64,000 nt of DNA, taken from contig NZ_CP090423.1 of assembly GCF_023518235.1 (NCBI RefSeq), forward strand, positions 4,667,001 to 4,731,000, written 5' to 3'. The notes under the pieces are model-generated. The model saw only the letters and a program-made list of their open reading frames with translations, was not told the DNA's origin and searched no databases. The number at the start of each line of letters is the position of its first letter. Positions within the stretch are counted from its first letter, which is position 1. Position numbers and translations under genes: made by a program. This document shows, one piece after another, positions 44,150-53,142 of this stretch. Source of the stretch: Stenotrophomonas maltophilia. Its GTDB lineage: Bacteria; Pseudomonadota; Gammaproteobacteria; Xanthomonadales; Xanthomonadaceae.

Positions 44150-44178
44150 AAAAAAAAGGCCCCGCCGAAGCGGGGCCT
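44150..44178 (-). terminator. intrinsic terminator of the third receptor
   Basis: Minus-strand AGGCCCCGCttcgGCGGGGCC followed by TTTTTTTT. Confidence 0.95.
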
Positions 44179-44210
44179 GGCCCGGACACGAAGTCCGGAA
44201 AACGACGGGA

Positions 44211-47000
44211 TCAGAAGTCGTACTTGACCTGGGCCGAGATCTGGCGGCCGTACACGCTGTAGAAGCCGCTGTTGAACGGCGTCGATTCGTTGCCCGGGTA
44301 GTTGTAGCGCTGGCCCTCGGGCAGCTTGTTGAACACGTTGTTGACCATCAGCGACAGGGTCAGATCATCCTGCGCCTGGTAGTTGAGGCTCATGTTGTAG
44401 GTGGTGTACGAGCCCCACTTGCCGGCCTTGGCGCCGGAGGAGTGGACGTAGTCATAGCTGCGGCCGGTGTAGGCCAGGTAGTTCGGGGTGCTGCCGACGT
44501 AGTTGGCGTACACGGTGGTGGTGAACCTGGAGATCGCCCAGGCCACCGACACATCGCCGCGGACCTTGGCGAAGTTGTCGTAGTACCACATGTTGTACGG
44601 ATCGCTCAGCAGGTCCAGCTTCTTGGCGCCGGGCAGCGGCTCCACTTCACGCTTGAGCATGTTGGTGTAGTTGCCCGAGAACATCAGCGAGCCGAAGCGG
44701 CCGATGTCCTGCTGGTACTTGGCACCGACGGTCACCGCCTGCAGGTTCTGGCTGGCGACGTTGAGCTTGGGCGTGTACACGCGGGTGAGGTTGCCGGCGG
44801 CGTCACGGCTCACCCAGTCGGTCACGTTCTGGCAGCTGGCCGAGGTGTTGTTCGGCAGGCCATTGCGGCACTGGTACTCGGCCAGCAGCAGCTGGTCGGT
44901 GCTCAGGGTCTTGACCTCGTTCTTGATCTTCCAGTTGTAGTAGTCCACCGACAGCGAGAAGTTGCTCACCGGGGCCCACACCACGCCTGCGCTCCACACG
45001 TCGGCGGTGATCGGCTTCAGGTCCGGGTTGCCGGACTTTTCGCTGTACACCGAGGTGGTCTTGTAGAACGAGCAGGCGTCGTCATGCAGCGCGTAGTTCA
45101 GCTGGCTGCAGCGGTAGTAGTCGTTCTGGCCGGAGGCGAACGAACCGCTCATGCCCTGGAAGGCATCGGACAGGGTCGGCGCGCGGAACGCGGTGCCGTA
45201 CTTGCCGCGCAGCAGCAGGCTTTCGATCGGACGGTATTCCAGGCCCAGGCTGTAGGTGGCCTTGTCCACGGTCTTGTCGGCGATCTTGAACGCGTCATAG
45301 CGGCCCGAGGCGCTGATGGTCAGCGATTCGAACACCGGCATGCGCAGTTCGCTGGTCACCGCGTAGTTGCTGCGGTGGCCGGCACCGGCCACGGCGCTCG
45401 CGCCCCAGGCGTTGCCATCGATGAAGGCCTGGTCCGGCGAGTAGTCCCAGCCTTCACTGCCGCCTTCCAGCACCACGGCCAAGCCGGCGTCGCCGCCCGG
45501 CAGCGAGAACAGCGAACCGTTGGTCACCTGCACGCGGCCCAGATTCTGCCAGGTCTTGCTGTGGTGGGTGCCGTAGCCGGTGAAGCTGGCGAACTGGTCC
45601 GGGGTGATCGGCGAGTAGAACGCGGCGTAGTTCGGGTTGTAGATGCCGAAGCCATCGGCGGTGGTGCCCAGGCGCGGGCCCAGCACGGTGTCGCCGAAGA
45701 AGCCTTCGATCTTGTCCTTCCAGCGTGCGAAGCGGTTCTGGTCCAGGCGGTACTCGCCACGGGTGAAGCTGGCGCTGTAATCCCAGTCGCCGACCATGCC
45801 CTTGCCACCCAGGGTAACCTGGTAGGAACGGCTTTCATCGGAATTGAGGATGTTGTTGTAGTGGCCCGGGCCGATTTCTTCCGGTGCGAAGGCGCGCTGC
45901 AGGTTCACCACCTTGCCCAGGCCCTGGTCGTAGAAGCCGCCCATCACCGACTTGGTGCCCCACCACAGGGCGCTCGAGCCGGTGGTGAATTCAGTCTTTT
46001 CCTTGCTGTACAGCACGTCGGCGAACAGCTGGAAGTTGTCGTTCACGTCGAAGGTCATCGACGAGTAGAACTGGCCACTGTTCTTGCCGTTCTTCAGGGT
46101 CTTGTAGCCGGCGCTGTACACCGAACCGCACGATTCGCCCGAGGCACGCTTGCCGACGGTGGTGGTGCCGTCATACAGGCCGGCCACGTTGGCGCAGCGG
46201 CTGGGGTCCATCATCAGCAGCTTGTTGTCGGCGTTGGTGATGACGGCGAAGTCGTTCGACGGCACCTGTGCGGTGTAGCCGACCGGGTTGTTCTGCTTGG
46301 TGATGTCACGCTGGTAGCCCCAGATCGGGCTGCCGTTTTCGATCTGCACGTTGACCAGCGCGTGGAAGCGGTCGTCGAACGCGTTGAAGCCCTTGGCGGC
46401 GCTGAAGCGGATGTTGCCACCACCACCTTCGGTGTAGGTGCCGCCACGGACGGTCATCGTGCCGCCGTCCATGCGCTCCTTCAGGATGATGTTGACCACG
46501 CCGGCGATCGCGTCCGAGCCGTACAGCGAGGACTGGCCGCCCGGCAGCACTTCGATGCGCTCGACGATGTCGATCGGAATGCCGCTGATGTTGTTGAACG
46601 ACTCGCTGCCGTTGTACAGCGCCGGATACGAAAGCATCGGGCGGCCGTTGATCAGGTACTTGGTGTAGCCCGGGTTCAGGCCGAACATGCCGGCCGCTTC
46701 GGCGCCCTGGGTGAAGGCACCCGAGGTCTGGCCGCCCTGCAGGCCGCCGGTGGTCAGTGAGGACTGCTGCAGCACTTCAGCAACACTGCTGAAACCGCGG
46801 GTCTGGATGTCTTCGGCGGTGATGGACATCACCGGGGTCTGGGTTTCAACCTGGGTCTGCGGAATCAGCGAACCGGTGACGGTGATCTTGTCCAGGTTGG
46901 TCGCCTTGTCCTGGGCCATGGCCGGTGCGGCGGCCATCAGGGCGGAAATCAGGGCGACGGAGAGCGTACTGCGACGTGCGGTATTGCTGAAGTGTTTCAT
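44211..47000 (-). CDS. TonB-dependent outer membrane receptor
   Basis: A 929-residue receptor with a signal peptide (LSVALISALMAAAPAMAQ), TonB box region (LDKITVTGSLI), plug with YLINGRPML and GSDAIAGVVNIILKE, and a barrel that ends QVKYDF, with the terminal Phe. It is not close to the 40849 receptor in its middle part, so the two should bind different ligands. The ATG at 47000 is set by the signal peptide. It lies upstream of the other receptor in transcription direction, but is followed by a strong terminator, so they are separate transcripts. Confidence 0.92.
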   Translation of the reverse strand: MKHFSNTARRSTLSVALISALMAAAPAMAQDKATNLDKITVTGSLIPQTQVETQTPVMSITAEDIQTRGFSSVAEVLQQSSLTTGGLQGGQTSGAFTQGAEAAGMFGLNPGYTKYLINGRPMLSYPALYNGSESFNNISGIPIDIVERIEVLPGGQSSLYGSDAIAGVVNIILKERMDGGTMTVRGGTYTEGGGGNIRFSAAKGFNAFDDRFHALVNVQIENGSPIWGYQRDITKQNNPVGYTAQVPSNDFAVITNADNKLLMMDPSRCANVAGLYDGTTTVGKRASGESCGSVYSAGYKTLKNGKNSGQFYSSMTFDVNDNFQLFADVLYSKEKTEFTTGSSALWWGTKSVMGGFYDQGLGKVVNLQRAFAPEEIGPGHYNNILNSDESRSYQVTLGGKGMVGDWDYSASFTRGEYRLDQNRFARWKDKIEGFFGDTVLGPRLGTTADGFGIYNPNYAAFYSPITPDQFASFTGYGTHHSKTWQNLGRVQVTNGSLFSLPGGDAGLAVVLEGGSEGWDYSPDQAFIDGNAWGASAVAGAGHRSNYAVTSELRMPVFESLTISASGRYDAFKIADKTVDKATYSLGLEYRPIESLLLRGKYGTAFRAPTLSDAFQGMSGSFASGQNDYYRCSQLNYALHDDACSFYKTTSVYSEKSGNPDLKPITADVWSAGVVWAPVSNFSLSVDYYNWKIKNEVKTLSTDQLLLAEYQCRNGLPNNTSASCQNVTDWVSRDAAGNLTRVYTPKLNVASQNLQAVTVGAKYQQDIGRFGSLMFSGNYTNMLKREVEPLPGAKKLDLLSDPYNMWYYDNFAKVRGDVSVAWAISRFTTTVYANYVGSTPNYLAYTGRSYDYVHSSGAKAGKWGSYTTYNMSLNYQAQDDLTLSLMVNNVFNKLPEGQRYNYPGNESTPFNSGFYSVYGRQISAQVKYDF

Positions 47001-47171
47001 GTAGTTCCAATAAGAGCAAAAACAAAAACGGCACTGCGCATACGCCGTCGCGCGGGCTGGACAACCAGCCCCGAGGCCTGGAAACAGTGCGCGGCGAACG
47101 TAACATGAACTTAACAATCCGTGGACGAATCTGTCGCAATCCTGAATTTCAGTCAGGTTGCATCCAGCTTG

Positions 47172-47177
47172 TATGAT
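47172..47177 (+). promoter_or_regulatory. -10 box of apbC
   Basis: TATGAT, 36 bases before GTG 47214. The 213-base divergent region also has to carry the promoter of the receptor at 47000. Confidence 0.4.
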
Positions 47178-47213
47178 GCGGGGTTACTCCTTCCGATCCC
47201 GCCGGTGCCCGTT

Positions 47214-48068
47214 GTGAACAGTTCTCCCCGCCGTCCCCATGCCAGCCAGGTCCAGAAGGGACTGACGCCGCATGCCCGCATCCGCAACGTCATCGCGGTG
47301 GGCTCGGGCAAGGGCGGCGTCGGCAAATCCACCACGGCGGTCAATCTGGCCGTGGCGCTGCAGCAGCTGGGGGCCCGCGTCGGCGTGCTCGACGCCGATA
47401 TCTACGGCCCCAGCGTGCCGGCCATGCTGGGCCTGTCCGGCCGCCCGGAAAGCCCGGACAACAAGAGCATCGAGCCGCTGCGCGCATTCGGCGTGGACAC
47501 CATGTCCATCGGCTACCTGATCGAGGAAGACACGCCGATGATCTGGCGCGGGCCGATGGCCACCTCGGCGATGACCCAGCTGTTCAACGACACCCTGTGG
47601 GACGACCTGGATTTCCTGCTGATCGACCTGCCGCCGGGTACCGGTGACATCCAGCTGACCCTGACCCAGAAGATTCCGCTGGCCGGGGCGGTGATCGTCA
47701 CCACGCCGCAGGACATCGCCACGCTGGATGCGAAGAAGGCGCTGAAGATGTTCGAGAAGGTCGAGGTGCCGGTGCTGGGTATCGTCGAGAACATGGCGGT
47801 ACACACCTGCAGCAGCTGCGGGCATGTCGAACACCTGTTCGGCGAGGGCGGTGGCGAGCGCATGGCCGCCCAGTACGGCGTGCCGCTGCTGGGCTCGCTG
47901 CCGCTGCAGATCGGGATCCGCGAGCAGGGCGATGCGGGCACCCCGATCACCGTCGCGCAGCCGGATTCGGTCCCGGCCCAGGCCTACCGCCACGCCGCGC
48001 AGCGGCTGGTCGAGGAAGTCGGCAAGCGTCCGCGGGCCTCGATCCCGATCCTGTCCTCGCTGCTGTAG
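47214..48068 (+). CDS. apbC: iron-sulfur cluster carrier ApbC (Mrp)
   Basis: A 284-residue Mrp/NBP35 ATPase: the Walker A motif [25 protein letters not shown] and the cluster-binding CSSC (in [11 protein letters not shown]). It carries and donates [4Fe-4S] clusters. Start at GTG 47214; a GTG three codons upstream is also possible. The N-terminal MIP18-like domain of longer family members is absent, leaving the ATPase part alone. The next gene dcd is 79 bases on, after a hairpin and a -10 box. Confidence 0.92.
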   Translation: MNSSPRRPHASQVQKGLTPHARIRNVIAVGSGKGGVGKSTTAVNLAVALQQLGARVGVLDADIYGPSVPAMLGLSGRPESPDNKSIEPLRAFGVDTMSIGYLIEEDTPMIWRGPMATSAMTQLFNDTLWDDLDFLLIDLPPGTGDIQLTLTQKIPLAGAVIVTTPQDIATLDAKKALKMFEKVEVPVLGIVENMAVHTCSSCGHVEHLFGEGGGERMAAQYGVPLLGSLPLQIGIREQGDAGTPITVAQPDSVPAQAYRHAAQRLVEEVGKRPRASIPILSSLL

Positions 48069-48077
48069 GTGCCTGGG

Positions 48078-48116
48078 CAGGGGGCCGCCGGCAGGCGCCG
48101 GCCCCCTGCTAGAATC
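48078..48116 (+). promoter_or_regulatory. hairpin and -10 box before dcd
   Basis: GCAGGGGGCCG...CGGCCCCCTGC (48078-48110) may end the apbC transcript. TAGAAT (48111-48116) follows at once and would serve as -10 of dcd. Confidence 0.45.
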
Positions 48117-48147
48117 CTCGCGCCCCCTCGTACCCCCAGGACAAAGC

Positions 48148-48720
48148 ATGAGCATCAAGAGTGACCGTTGGATCCGCCGCATGTCCGAACAGCACGGCAT
48201 GATCGAGCCGTTCGAGGCCGGGCAGGTCAAGCAGGCCAACGGCGAGCGCATCGTCAGCTACGGCACCTCCAGCTACGGCTACGACGTGCGCTGCTCGCGC
48301 GAGTTCAAGGTGTTCACCAACATCAACTCCACCATCGTTGATCCCAAGCATTTCGACCCGGGCAGCTTCGTCGATATCGTCGGCGATGAATGCATCATCC
48401 CGCCCAACAGCTTCGCGCTGGCGCGCACCGTCGAATACTTCCGCATCCCGCGTGACACCCTGGTGGTGTGCCTGGGCAAGAGCACCTACGCGCGCTGCGG
48501 CATCATCGTCAACGTGACGCCGCTGGAGCCTGAATGGGAAGGCCATGTCACCCTGGAGTTCAGCAACACCACGCCGCTGCCGGCGCGCATCTATGCCAAC
48601 GAAGGCGTGGCGCAGATGCTGTTCTTCCAGGCCGCTGCCGATGACGTCTGCGAGACCTCCTACCGTGACCGCGGTGGCAAGTACCAGGGCCAGACCGGGG
48701 TCACCCTGCCGCGGACCTGA
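48148..48720 (+). CDS. dcd: dCTP deaminase
   Basis: A 190-residue trimeric deaminase that converts dCTP to dUTP for thymidylate synthesis. [45 protein letters not shown] (with catalytic Glu) and a C-terminal nucleotide lid [10 protein letters not shown] are all intact. ATG with AGGACAAAGC upstream is a clear start. It has its own -10 box and is followed by a palindromic repeat. Confidence 0.95.
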   Translation: MSIKSDRWIRRMSEQHGMIEPFEAGQVKQANGERIVSYGTSSYGYDVRCSREFKVFTNINSTIVDPKHFDPGSFVDIVGDECIIPPNSFALARTVEYFRIPRDTLVVCLGKSTYARCGIIVNVTPLEPEWEGHVTLEFSNTTPLPARIYANEGVAQMLFFQAAADDVCETSYRDRGGKYQGQTGVTLPRT

Positions 48721-48725
48721 GCGGT

Positions 48726-48781
48726 TGTGCCGAGCCATGCTCGGCTTCCTGGCAGGGCAGCCGAGCATGGCTCGGCTCTAC
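48726..48781. repeat. SMAG-type palindromic repeat after dcd
   Basis: TGCCGAGCCATGCTCGGCT faces AGCCGAGCATGGCTCGGCTCTAC. The right end has the CTAC (GTAG) terminus, the left end has lost it. Confidence 0.75.
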
Positions 48782-48813
48782 ATGAACGAAGGCGGCGCAA
48801 TGCGCCGCCTTCC

Positions 48814-48981
48814 TTATTTGCCGCGACCGAACAGCATCGCGATGCCGACACCCACCAGGGCCACCGGCCACCAGGTCATCAGCAGCCGGGACAGGTTCAG
48901 GTGCGTCCAGCCCAGATTGCTGGCGAGCATGAACAGTCCGATCAGGATCAGCAGGATGGCGGCAACGAGGTTGAATCGCAT
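48814..48981 (-). CDS. 55-residue membrane protein (LiaI/LiaF-like segment)
   Basis: A small gene of 55 codons with two hydrophobic segments (LVAAILLILIGLFMLASN and MTWWPVALVGVGIAMLF) joined by a short loop LGWTHLNLSRL, ending in GRGK. The arrangement and the WWPVALVGVG signature resemble the LiaI-LiaF-like transmembrane domain (DUF5668). The ATG at 48981 follows a weak site. It lies 15 bases after the HIT gene on the same strand and is probably the last gene of the dienelactone hydrolase-HIT run. Function unknown. Confidence 0.65.
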   Translation of the reverse strand: MRFNLVAAILLILIGLFMLASNLGWTHLNLSRLLMTWWPVALVGVGIAMLFGRGK

Positions 48982-48996
48982 CGGGTCGGCAGGGGC

Positions 48997-49419
48997 TCAG
49001 GACTGGGCCTGATATCCTAGCCGTTCCTTCCAGTAGGCGACATGCTGGTCAAGCGCGGCCGGCTCGTAGCGATGCGCCGGGCCGCTGCCCCAGACCGGGC
49101 CTGGCCAGGCCGGATCGCCGTCGTGACGGCCGATCACATGGAAATGCAGCTGGCGCACGATGTTGCCCAGCGCACCGATGTTGATCTTCTCCACCCCATC
49201 GGCGCCCTTCAGGGCCTTGCAGGCGCGGTTGAGCTCGGTGCGCAGCTTGTCCTGCTGCTCGCCGTCCAGCTCGATCCACTCGGTCACCCCCGCCAGGCGC
49301 GGTACCAGCACCAGCCAGGGGAATCGTTCGTCGTTCATCAGCCGCACTTGCGACAACGGTCCTTCGGCCACCAGCACGCTATCGGTGGCCAGGCGTGAAT
49401 CGAGTTCGAATTCGCTCAT
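48997..49419 (-). CDS. HIT family protein
   Basis: A 140-residue histidine-triad protein: NIGALGNIVRQLHFHVIGRH carries the HxHxx-type triad with the catalytic His in LHFHVIGR, following the ERFPWLVLVPR core. Relatives are nucleotide hydrolases or transferases acting on dinucleoside polyphosphates. The ATG at 49419 shares bases with the stop of the dienelactone hydrolase (ATGA), so it is translationally coupled to it. Specificity is unknown. Confidence 0.88.
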   Translation of the reverse strand: MSEFELDSRLATDSVLVAEGPLSQVRLMNDERFPWLVLVPRLAGVTEWIELDGEQQDKLRTELNRACKALKGADGVEKINIGALGNIVRQLHFHVIGRHDGDPAWPGPVWGSGPAHRYEPAALDQHVAYWKERLGYQAQS

Positions 49420-50093
49420 CCAAGATGCTCCGAGAAGAAGTCCAGGGTGCGTTGCAGCGCCAGGGCGGCGCTGTCTGGATCATACGCATGTCCGACCTCC
49501 CGGTTGAAGGCATGGTCGGCCGGATAGACGTAGGTGCCCATCTGCGGCAGCTTTTCGCGGTGGGCCTGGATGGCCTCCGGCGGGATGCTCGTGTCCTGCG
49601 CGCCGAAGTGGAAGATCACCGGCGCCTTCGGCGTCTCATCGAGGAACTGGACATTGCGCGCGCCGTAGTAACTGGCCGAGGGCAGGCCCAGGCGCAGTGC
49701 CGACAGCATCGCCACCGTGCCACCCCAGCAATAGCCGACGGTGCCGACCTTGCCGTACGGGGCCAGCCGGGTGGCTGCTGCGCGGACCACTTCCAGTGCC
49801 TTCTCCATGCCCAGCGCTGCCACCCGTTCCAGGCCCTGTTTCACGCCGTCGGCGTCATAGGGCAGGGCGTCCGGATCGGCATCGGCGCCATCGACCAGGT
49901 CGAAGAACGAGGGGGCGAGCACCGCGTAGCCTTCGTCAGCAAAACGCTCGGCCACGCCGCGGATATGCGGGTTGGCGCCGAAGATTTCCTGCACCACCAC
50001 CAGGCCGCCGCGCGGCGTGCCCTCCGGCAGGGCCTGCCAGGCCCGCACCGGGCCATGGTGCGTATCCAGGGTGATCCACTCGGCCATCGTCAT
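49416..50093 (-). CDS. dienelactone hydrolase family protein
   Basis: A 225-residue alpha/beta hydrolase with a cysteine nucleophile in GYCWGG, Asp in FGAQDTSIP and His in ADHAFN. VVVQEIFGANPHIRGVAERFADEGYAV is the family's opening. Dienelactone hydrolases open lactones in chlorocatechol breakdown, but most genomic copies without other catabolic genes have unknown substrates, and none are near. Start ATG at 50093 follows GAGG; a second ATG two codons later is possible. Confidence 0.88.
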   Translation of the reverse strand: MTMAEWITLDTHHGPVRAWQALPEGTPRGGLVVVQEIFGANPHIRGVAERFADEGYAVLAPSFFDLVDGADADPDALPYDADGVKQGLERVAALGMEKALEVVRAAATRLAPYGKVGTVGYCWGGTVAMLSALRLGLPSASYYGARNVQFLDETPKAPVIFHFGAQDTSIPPEAIQAHREKLPQMGTYVYPADHAFNREVGHAYDPDSAALALQRTLDFFSEHLG

Positions 50094-50207
50094 CTACCTC
50101 GGTTGCAGGGGACAGGGCTGCATTGTCGATGGTGCGCGGGTTAGCGTGGCGTCAGCGGCTGTGCAGCATCGGGCGGCTGGCGATTCAGGGCGCGGCCCCA
50201 ACCCCGG

Positions 50208-50213
50208 TATACT
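50208..50213 (+). promoter_or_regulatory. -10 box of rimO
   Basis: TATACT in CCCCGGTATACTGG, 78 bases before the rimO ATG; the -35 region is weak. Confidence 0.45.
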
Positions 50214-50291
50214 GGCGCCCTTTCAGGCCCCGGCCCCCAGGACCCCCTGCCATGCCGGCAGGGGCCCAGGCCCCCAGAGTCCCGCGATTCC

Positions 50292-51653
50292 ATGTCCCAG
50301 CTGAACCCCAAAGTCGGCTTCGTCAGCCTTGGCTGCCCGAAGGCCCTTGTCGATTCCGAGCGCATCCTTACCCAGCTCCGCTCGGAGGGCTATGACATCG
50401 TCCCGTCCTACGATTCGGCCGACGTGGTGGTGGTCAACACCTGCGGCTTCATCGATTCGGCGGTGACCGAGTCGCTGGACGCCATCGGCGAGGCGATGAA
50501 CCAGAACGGCAAGGTGATCGTCACCGGCTGCCTGGGCAAGCGCCCGGAGCAGATCCGCGAGGCGTACCCGAACGTGCTGGCGGTGTCCGGCCCGCAGGAT
50601 TACCAGAGCGTGATGGAAGCGGTGCACGAAGCGCTGCCGCCCAAGCACGATCCGTTCGTGGACCTGGTGCCCGACTACGGCATCAAGCTGACCCCGCGTC
50701 ACTACGCCTACCTGAAGATTTCCGAAGGCTGCAACCACAAGTGCAGCTTCTGCATCATCCCGTCGATGCGCGGCAAGCTGGTCTCGCGCCCGGTCGATGA
50801 GGTGCTGCGTGAAGCCGAGCGCCTGGTGCGCGGCGGCGTGCGTGAGCTGCTGGTGGTCTCCCAGGACACCTCGGCCTATGGCGTGGACGTGAAGTACGCC
50901 GAGAAGATGTGGCGCAACAAGGCCTACCAGACCCGCCTGAAGGCACTGTGCGAAGGCCTGTCCGAGCTGGATGCGTGGGTGCGCATGCACTACGTCTACC
51001 CGTACCCGCACGTGGATGAGGTGGTGCCGCTGATGGCCGAGAACCGCATCCTGCCGTACCTGGATATCCCGTTCCAGCACGCCAGCCCGCGCATCCTGCG
51101 CCTGATGAAGCGCCCCGGCGCGGTCGAGAAAACCCTCGAGCGCGTGCAGAACTGGCGCCGCATCGCACCGGACATCACCGTGCGTTCGACCTTCATCGTC
51201 GGCTTCCCGGGCGAGACCGAGGCCGAGTTCGAAGAACTGCTGTCGTTCCTGGACGAGGCACAGCTGGACCGCGTCGGTGCATTTGCCTACTCGCCGGTCG
51301 AGGGTGCCACCGCCAACGACCTGCCCGATGCCGTGCCTGAAGCGGTGAAGCAGGAACGCCTGGCCCGTTTCATGGAAAAGCAGGCGCAGATTTCCGCCGC
51401 ACGCCTGGAAGCCAAGGTCGGCACGGTGCAGCAGTGCCTGGTCGATGCCATCGAAGGTGACATCGCAGTGGCCCGCTCCAAGGCCGATGCGCCGGAGATC
51501 GACGGTCTGGTGCATATCCAGAACGCCGACCAGGTTCCGCTGCGGGTGGGCGAGTTCGTCGACGTGGAAATCACCGAGAGCGACGAGCACGACCTGTACG
51601 GCGATGCGTTGGCCGCCGCCGCGCGTCCGGCGTTCGACCTCAAGGTGCTGTGA
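50292..51653 (+). CDS. rimO: ribosomal protein S12 methylthiotransferase RimO
   Basis: A 453-residue radical SAM enzyme that methylthiolates Asp88 of ribosomal protein S12. The N-terminal UPF0004 domain has Cys15, Cys51 and Cys80 for one iron-sulfur cluster; the radical SAM motif CNHKCSFC follows near residue 150; a C-terminal TRAM domain ends the chain. [12 protein letters not shown] at the start is typical of RimO as against MiaB. Its stop overlaps the GTG of the next gene in GTGA. Confidence 0.95.
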   Translation: MSQLNPKVGFVSLGCPKALVDSERILTQLRSEGYDIVPSYDSADVVVVNTCGFIDSAVTESLDAIGEAMNQNGKVIVTGCLGKRPEQIREAYPNVLAVSGPQDYQSVMEAVHEALPPKHDPFVDLVPDYGIKLTPRHYAYLKISEGCNHKCSFCIIPSMRGKLVSRPVDEVLREAERLVRGGVRELLVVSQDTSAYGVDVKYAEKMWRNKAYQTRLKALCEGLSELDAWVRMHYVYPYPHVDEVVPLMAENRILPYLDIPFQHASPRILRLMKRPGAVEKTLERVQNWRRIAPDITVRSTFIVGFPGETEAEFEELLSFLDEAQLDRVGAFAYSPVEGATANDLPDAVPEAVKQERLARFMEKQAQISAARLEAKVGTVQQCLVDAIEGDIAVARSKADAPEIDGLVHIQNADQVPLRVGEFVDVEITESDEHDLYGDALAAAARPAFDLKVL

Positions 51654-52474
51654 CCACGGCGCCGACCGCCGCCGGCGACGGCGGCGGTTCACGGCGCTTC
51701 GTACCGCCGCCACGCGCGGCGGTCGATCCACGGGTGTTCGCGCACCCGCTGTTTGCCGGCGTGCAGGACTTCCGTGACCTGCTGGACGGCACGGCATGGC
51801 CCTCCATCGCGGCGCTTGATGCACGCCTGGCCGTGCCCGGCAAGCGCCTGGTTGAACAGGGTGCCGCGTTGCTGGCCGACGGCCTGCACTATGAGGCGCG
51901 CATCGCACAGGGATGCATTGCCACCCGCGCCGACAACTGGCATGACCTGTTCAATGCGCTGGCGTGGGCACGCCATCGGCAGCTCAAGCATGTACTCAAT
52001 GTGCAGCAGTGCCTGCATATCGAGGCCATGCCGGCGGGCCAGCGAAATCGCGCCCAGGCCGCGTTGACCCAGTTCGACGAAAGCGGGGTGATCGTGCGGG
52101 TGTGCGATGAGAGGGGGCTGGCGGCATGGGATGCGCACGACTGGCCGACGCTGTTTGAACCGATGCACTGGCGCACCGGCGTTGTGGCCGTTGCGGCGGT
52201 GTTCGGTCATGCGCTGATGGAGCAGGCGTTGCTGCCGGGCCGCCTGTTGGTCGGCAAATGCGTGGTGGTGCAGGGCGACGACGACGATGCCTGTATCGCC
52301 GAAGTTGCTGCGGCCATCCGCGAGGGCCGGGTGCTGACCGATCCGTTGCAGCTGCGACCGCTGCCGCTGGCCGGCATCCCGGGCTGGCACGAGGGGCAGG
52401 ACGCCGCCTTCTATGCCAACACCGATTACTTCCGCCCGCTGCGCGCAGGGCGCCATTACCCGCCGCCTTTGTAG
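51650..52474 (+). CDS. DUF3025 domain-containing protein
   Basis: A 274-residue protein of the DUF3025 family; [32 protein letters not shown] is the characteristic core, and [17 protein letters not shown] and [10 protein letters not shown] follow. The family has no known function. GTG 51650 overlaps the rimO stop (GTGA), so translation is coupled and a link with ribosome modification is possible, though unproved. The TAG stop comes from the GTAG end of a palindromic repeat. Confidence 0.82.
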   Translation: MTTAPTAAGDGGGSRRFVPPPRAAVDPRVFAHPLFAGVQDFRDLLDGTAWPSIAALDARLAVPGKRLVEQGAALLADGLHYEARIAQGCIATRADNWHDLFNALAWARHRQLKHVLNVQQCLHIEAMPAGQRNRAQAALTQFDESGVIVRVCDERGLAAWDAHDWPTLFEPMHWRTGVVAVAAVFGHALMEQALLPGRLLVGKCVVVQGDDDDACIAEVAAAIREGRVLTDPLQLRPLPLAGIPGWHEGQDAAFYANTDYFRPLRAGRHYPPPL

Positions 52475-52562
52475 CGTCGAGCTTGCTCGAATGGCGGCAG
52501 GTGCAGCCGAGTGTGGGCTCGGCTCTACAACGGTGACGCAGTCGAGCAAGCTCGACTCTACA
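52471..52562. repeat. SMAG-type GTAG repeat cluster between DUF3025 and greB
   Basis: GTAGCGTCGAGCTTGCTCGA at 52471, a GCAGCCGAGTGTGGGCTCGGCTCTAC unit in the middle, and GTCGAGCAAGCTCGACTCTAC ending at 52561. Two different palindrome types are mixed. The outer GTAG ends provide the TAG stop codons of the convergent DUF3025 (plus) and greB (minus) genes. Confidence 0.85.
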
Positions 52563-53064
52563 ACGGCTCGTATTCCACGCCGATCACCGCGAAGGTGAAC
52601 TGCCCGCCGGGCAGCTCCACCGAGAACTCGTCATCCAGGCGCTTTTTCAGCAGCGCCCGCGCCAGCGGCGAATCGATGCTGATCCAGCCCAGCCCCGCGT
52701 CGGTCTCGTCCGGGCCGACAATGCGGTAGCGCGTGGTGTCACCGCTGTCCATGTTCTCCAGCTCCACCCATGCGCCGAAGAACACCGCCTGCGGGTCGGT
52801 CGGCGTGGTATCGACCACGCGCAGCGATTCCAGCCGTTTGGTCAGGTAGCGCACGCGGCGGTCGATCTCGCCCAGCTGCTTCTTGCGATAGGTGTATTCG
52901 GCGTTCTCGGAACGATCGCCTTCCGCGGCAGCGGCGGCCAGCGCCTTGACCACTTCCGGGCGACGCACGCGCCAGAGCTCATCCAGCTCGGCCTTCAGGC
53001 GTGCATGCCCGGAGGCGGTGATCAGGGCGGTGCTTTTCTCTGCAGGGGGGCGCCAACGGGACAT
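52558..53064 (-). CDS. greB: transcription elongation factor GreB
   Basis: A 168-residue Gre factor with a coiled-coil start and acidic tip ([16 protein letters not shown]), the GreB form of the motif, and the C-terminal FKBP-like domain. It enters the secondary channel of RNA polymerase and stimulates cleavage of backtracked RNA. ATG 53064 is a clear start. The stop codon TAG is in the GTAG end of a repeat. Confidence 0.93.
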   Translation of the reverse strand: MSRWRPPAEKSTALITASGHARLKAELDELWRVRRPEVVKALAAAAAEGDRSENAEYTYRKKQLGEIDRRVRYLTKRLESLRVVDTTPTDPQAVFFGAWVELENMDSGDTTRYRIVGPDETDAGLGWISIDSPLARALLKKRLDDEFSVELPGGQFTFAVIGVEYEPL

Positions 53065-53091
53065 GCGGTAAGACTTCTTTTCAGGGGAACG

Positions 53092-53133
53092 ATGAGGTCA
53101 GAGCCCTTCCCACGGAAAGGGCTCTGACCTCAT
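53092..53133. repeat. GGTCAGAGCCC inverted repeat
   Basis: ATGAGGTCAGAGCCCTT is followed eight bases later by its exact complement. It is related to the palindrome at 19268 and lies between greB and the HerA-like gene. Confidence 0.75.
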
Positions 53134-53142
53134 GAAGCGATC

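Noticed and set aside
50223..51908. A 561-codon minus-strand open frame
   Set aside because: It is the complement of rimO, where all iron-sulfur cysteines are present on the plus strand.
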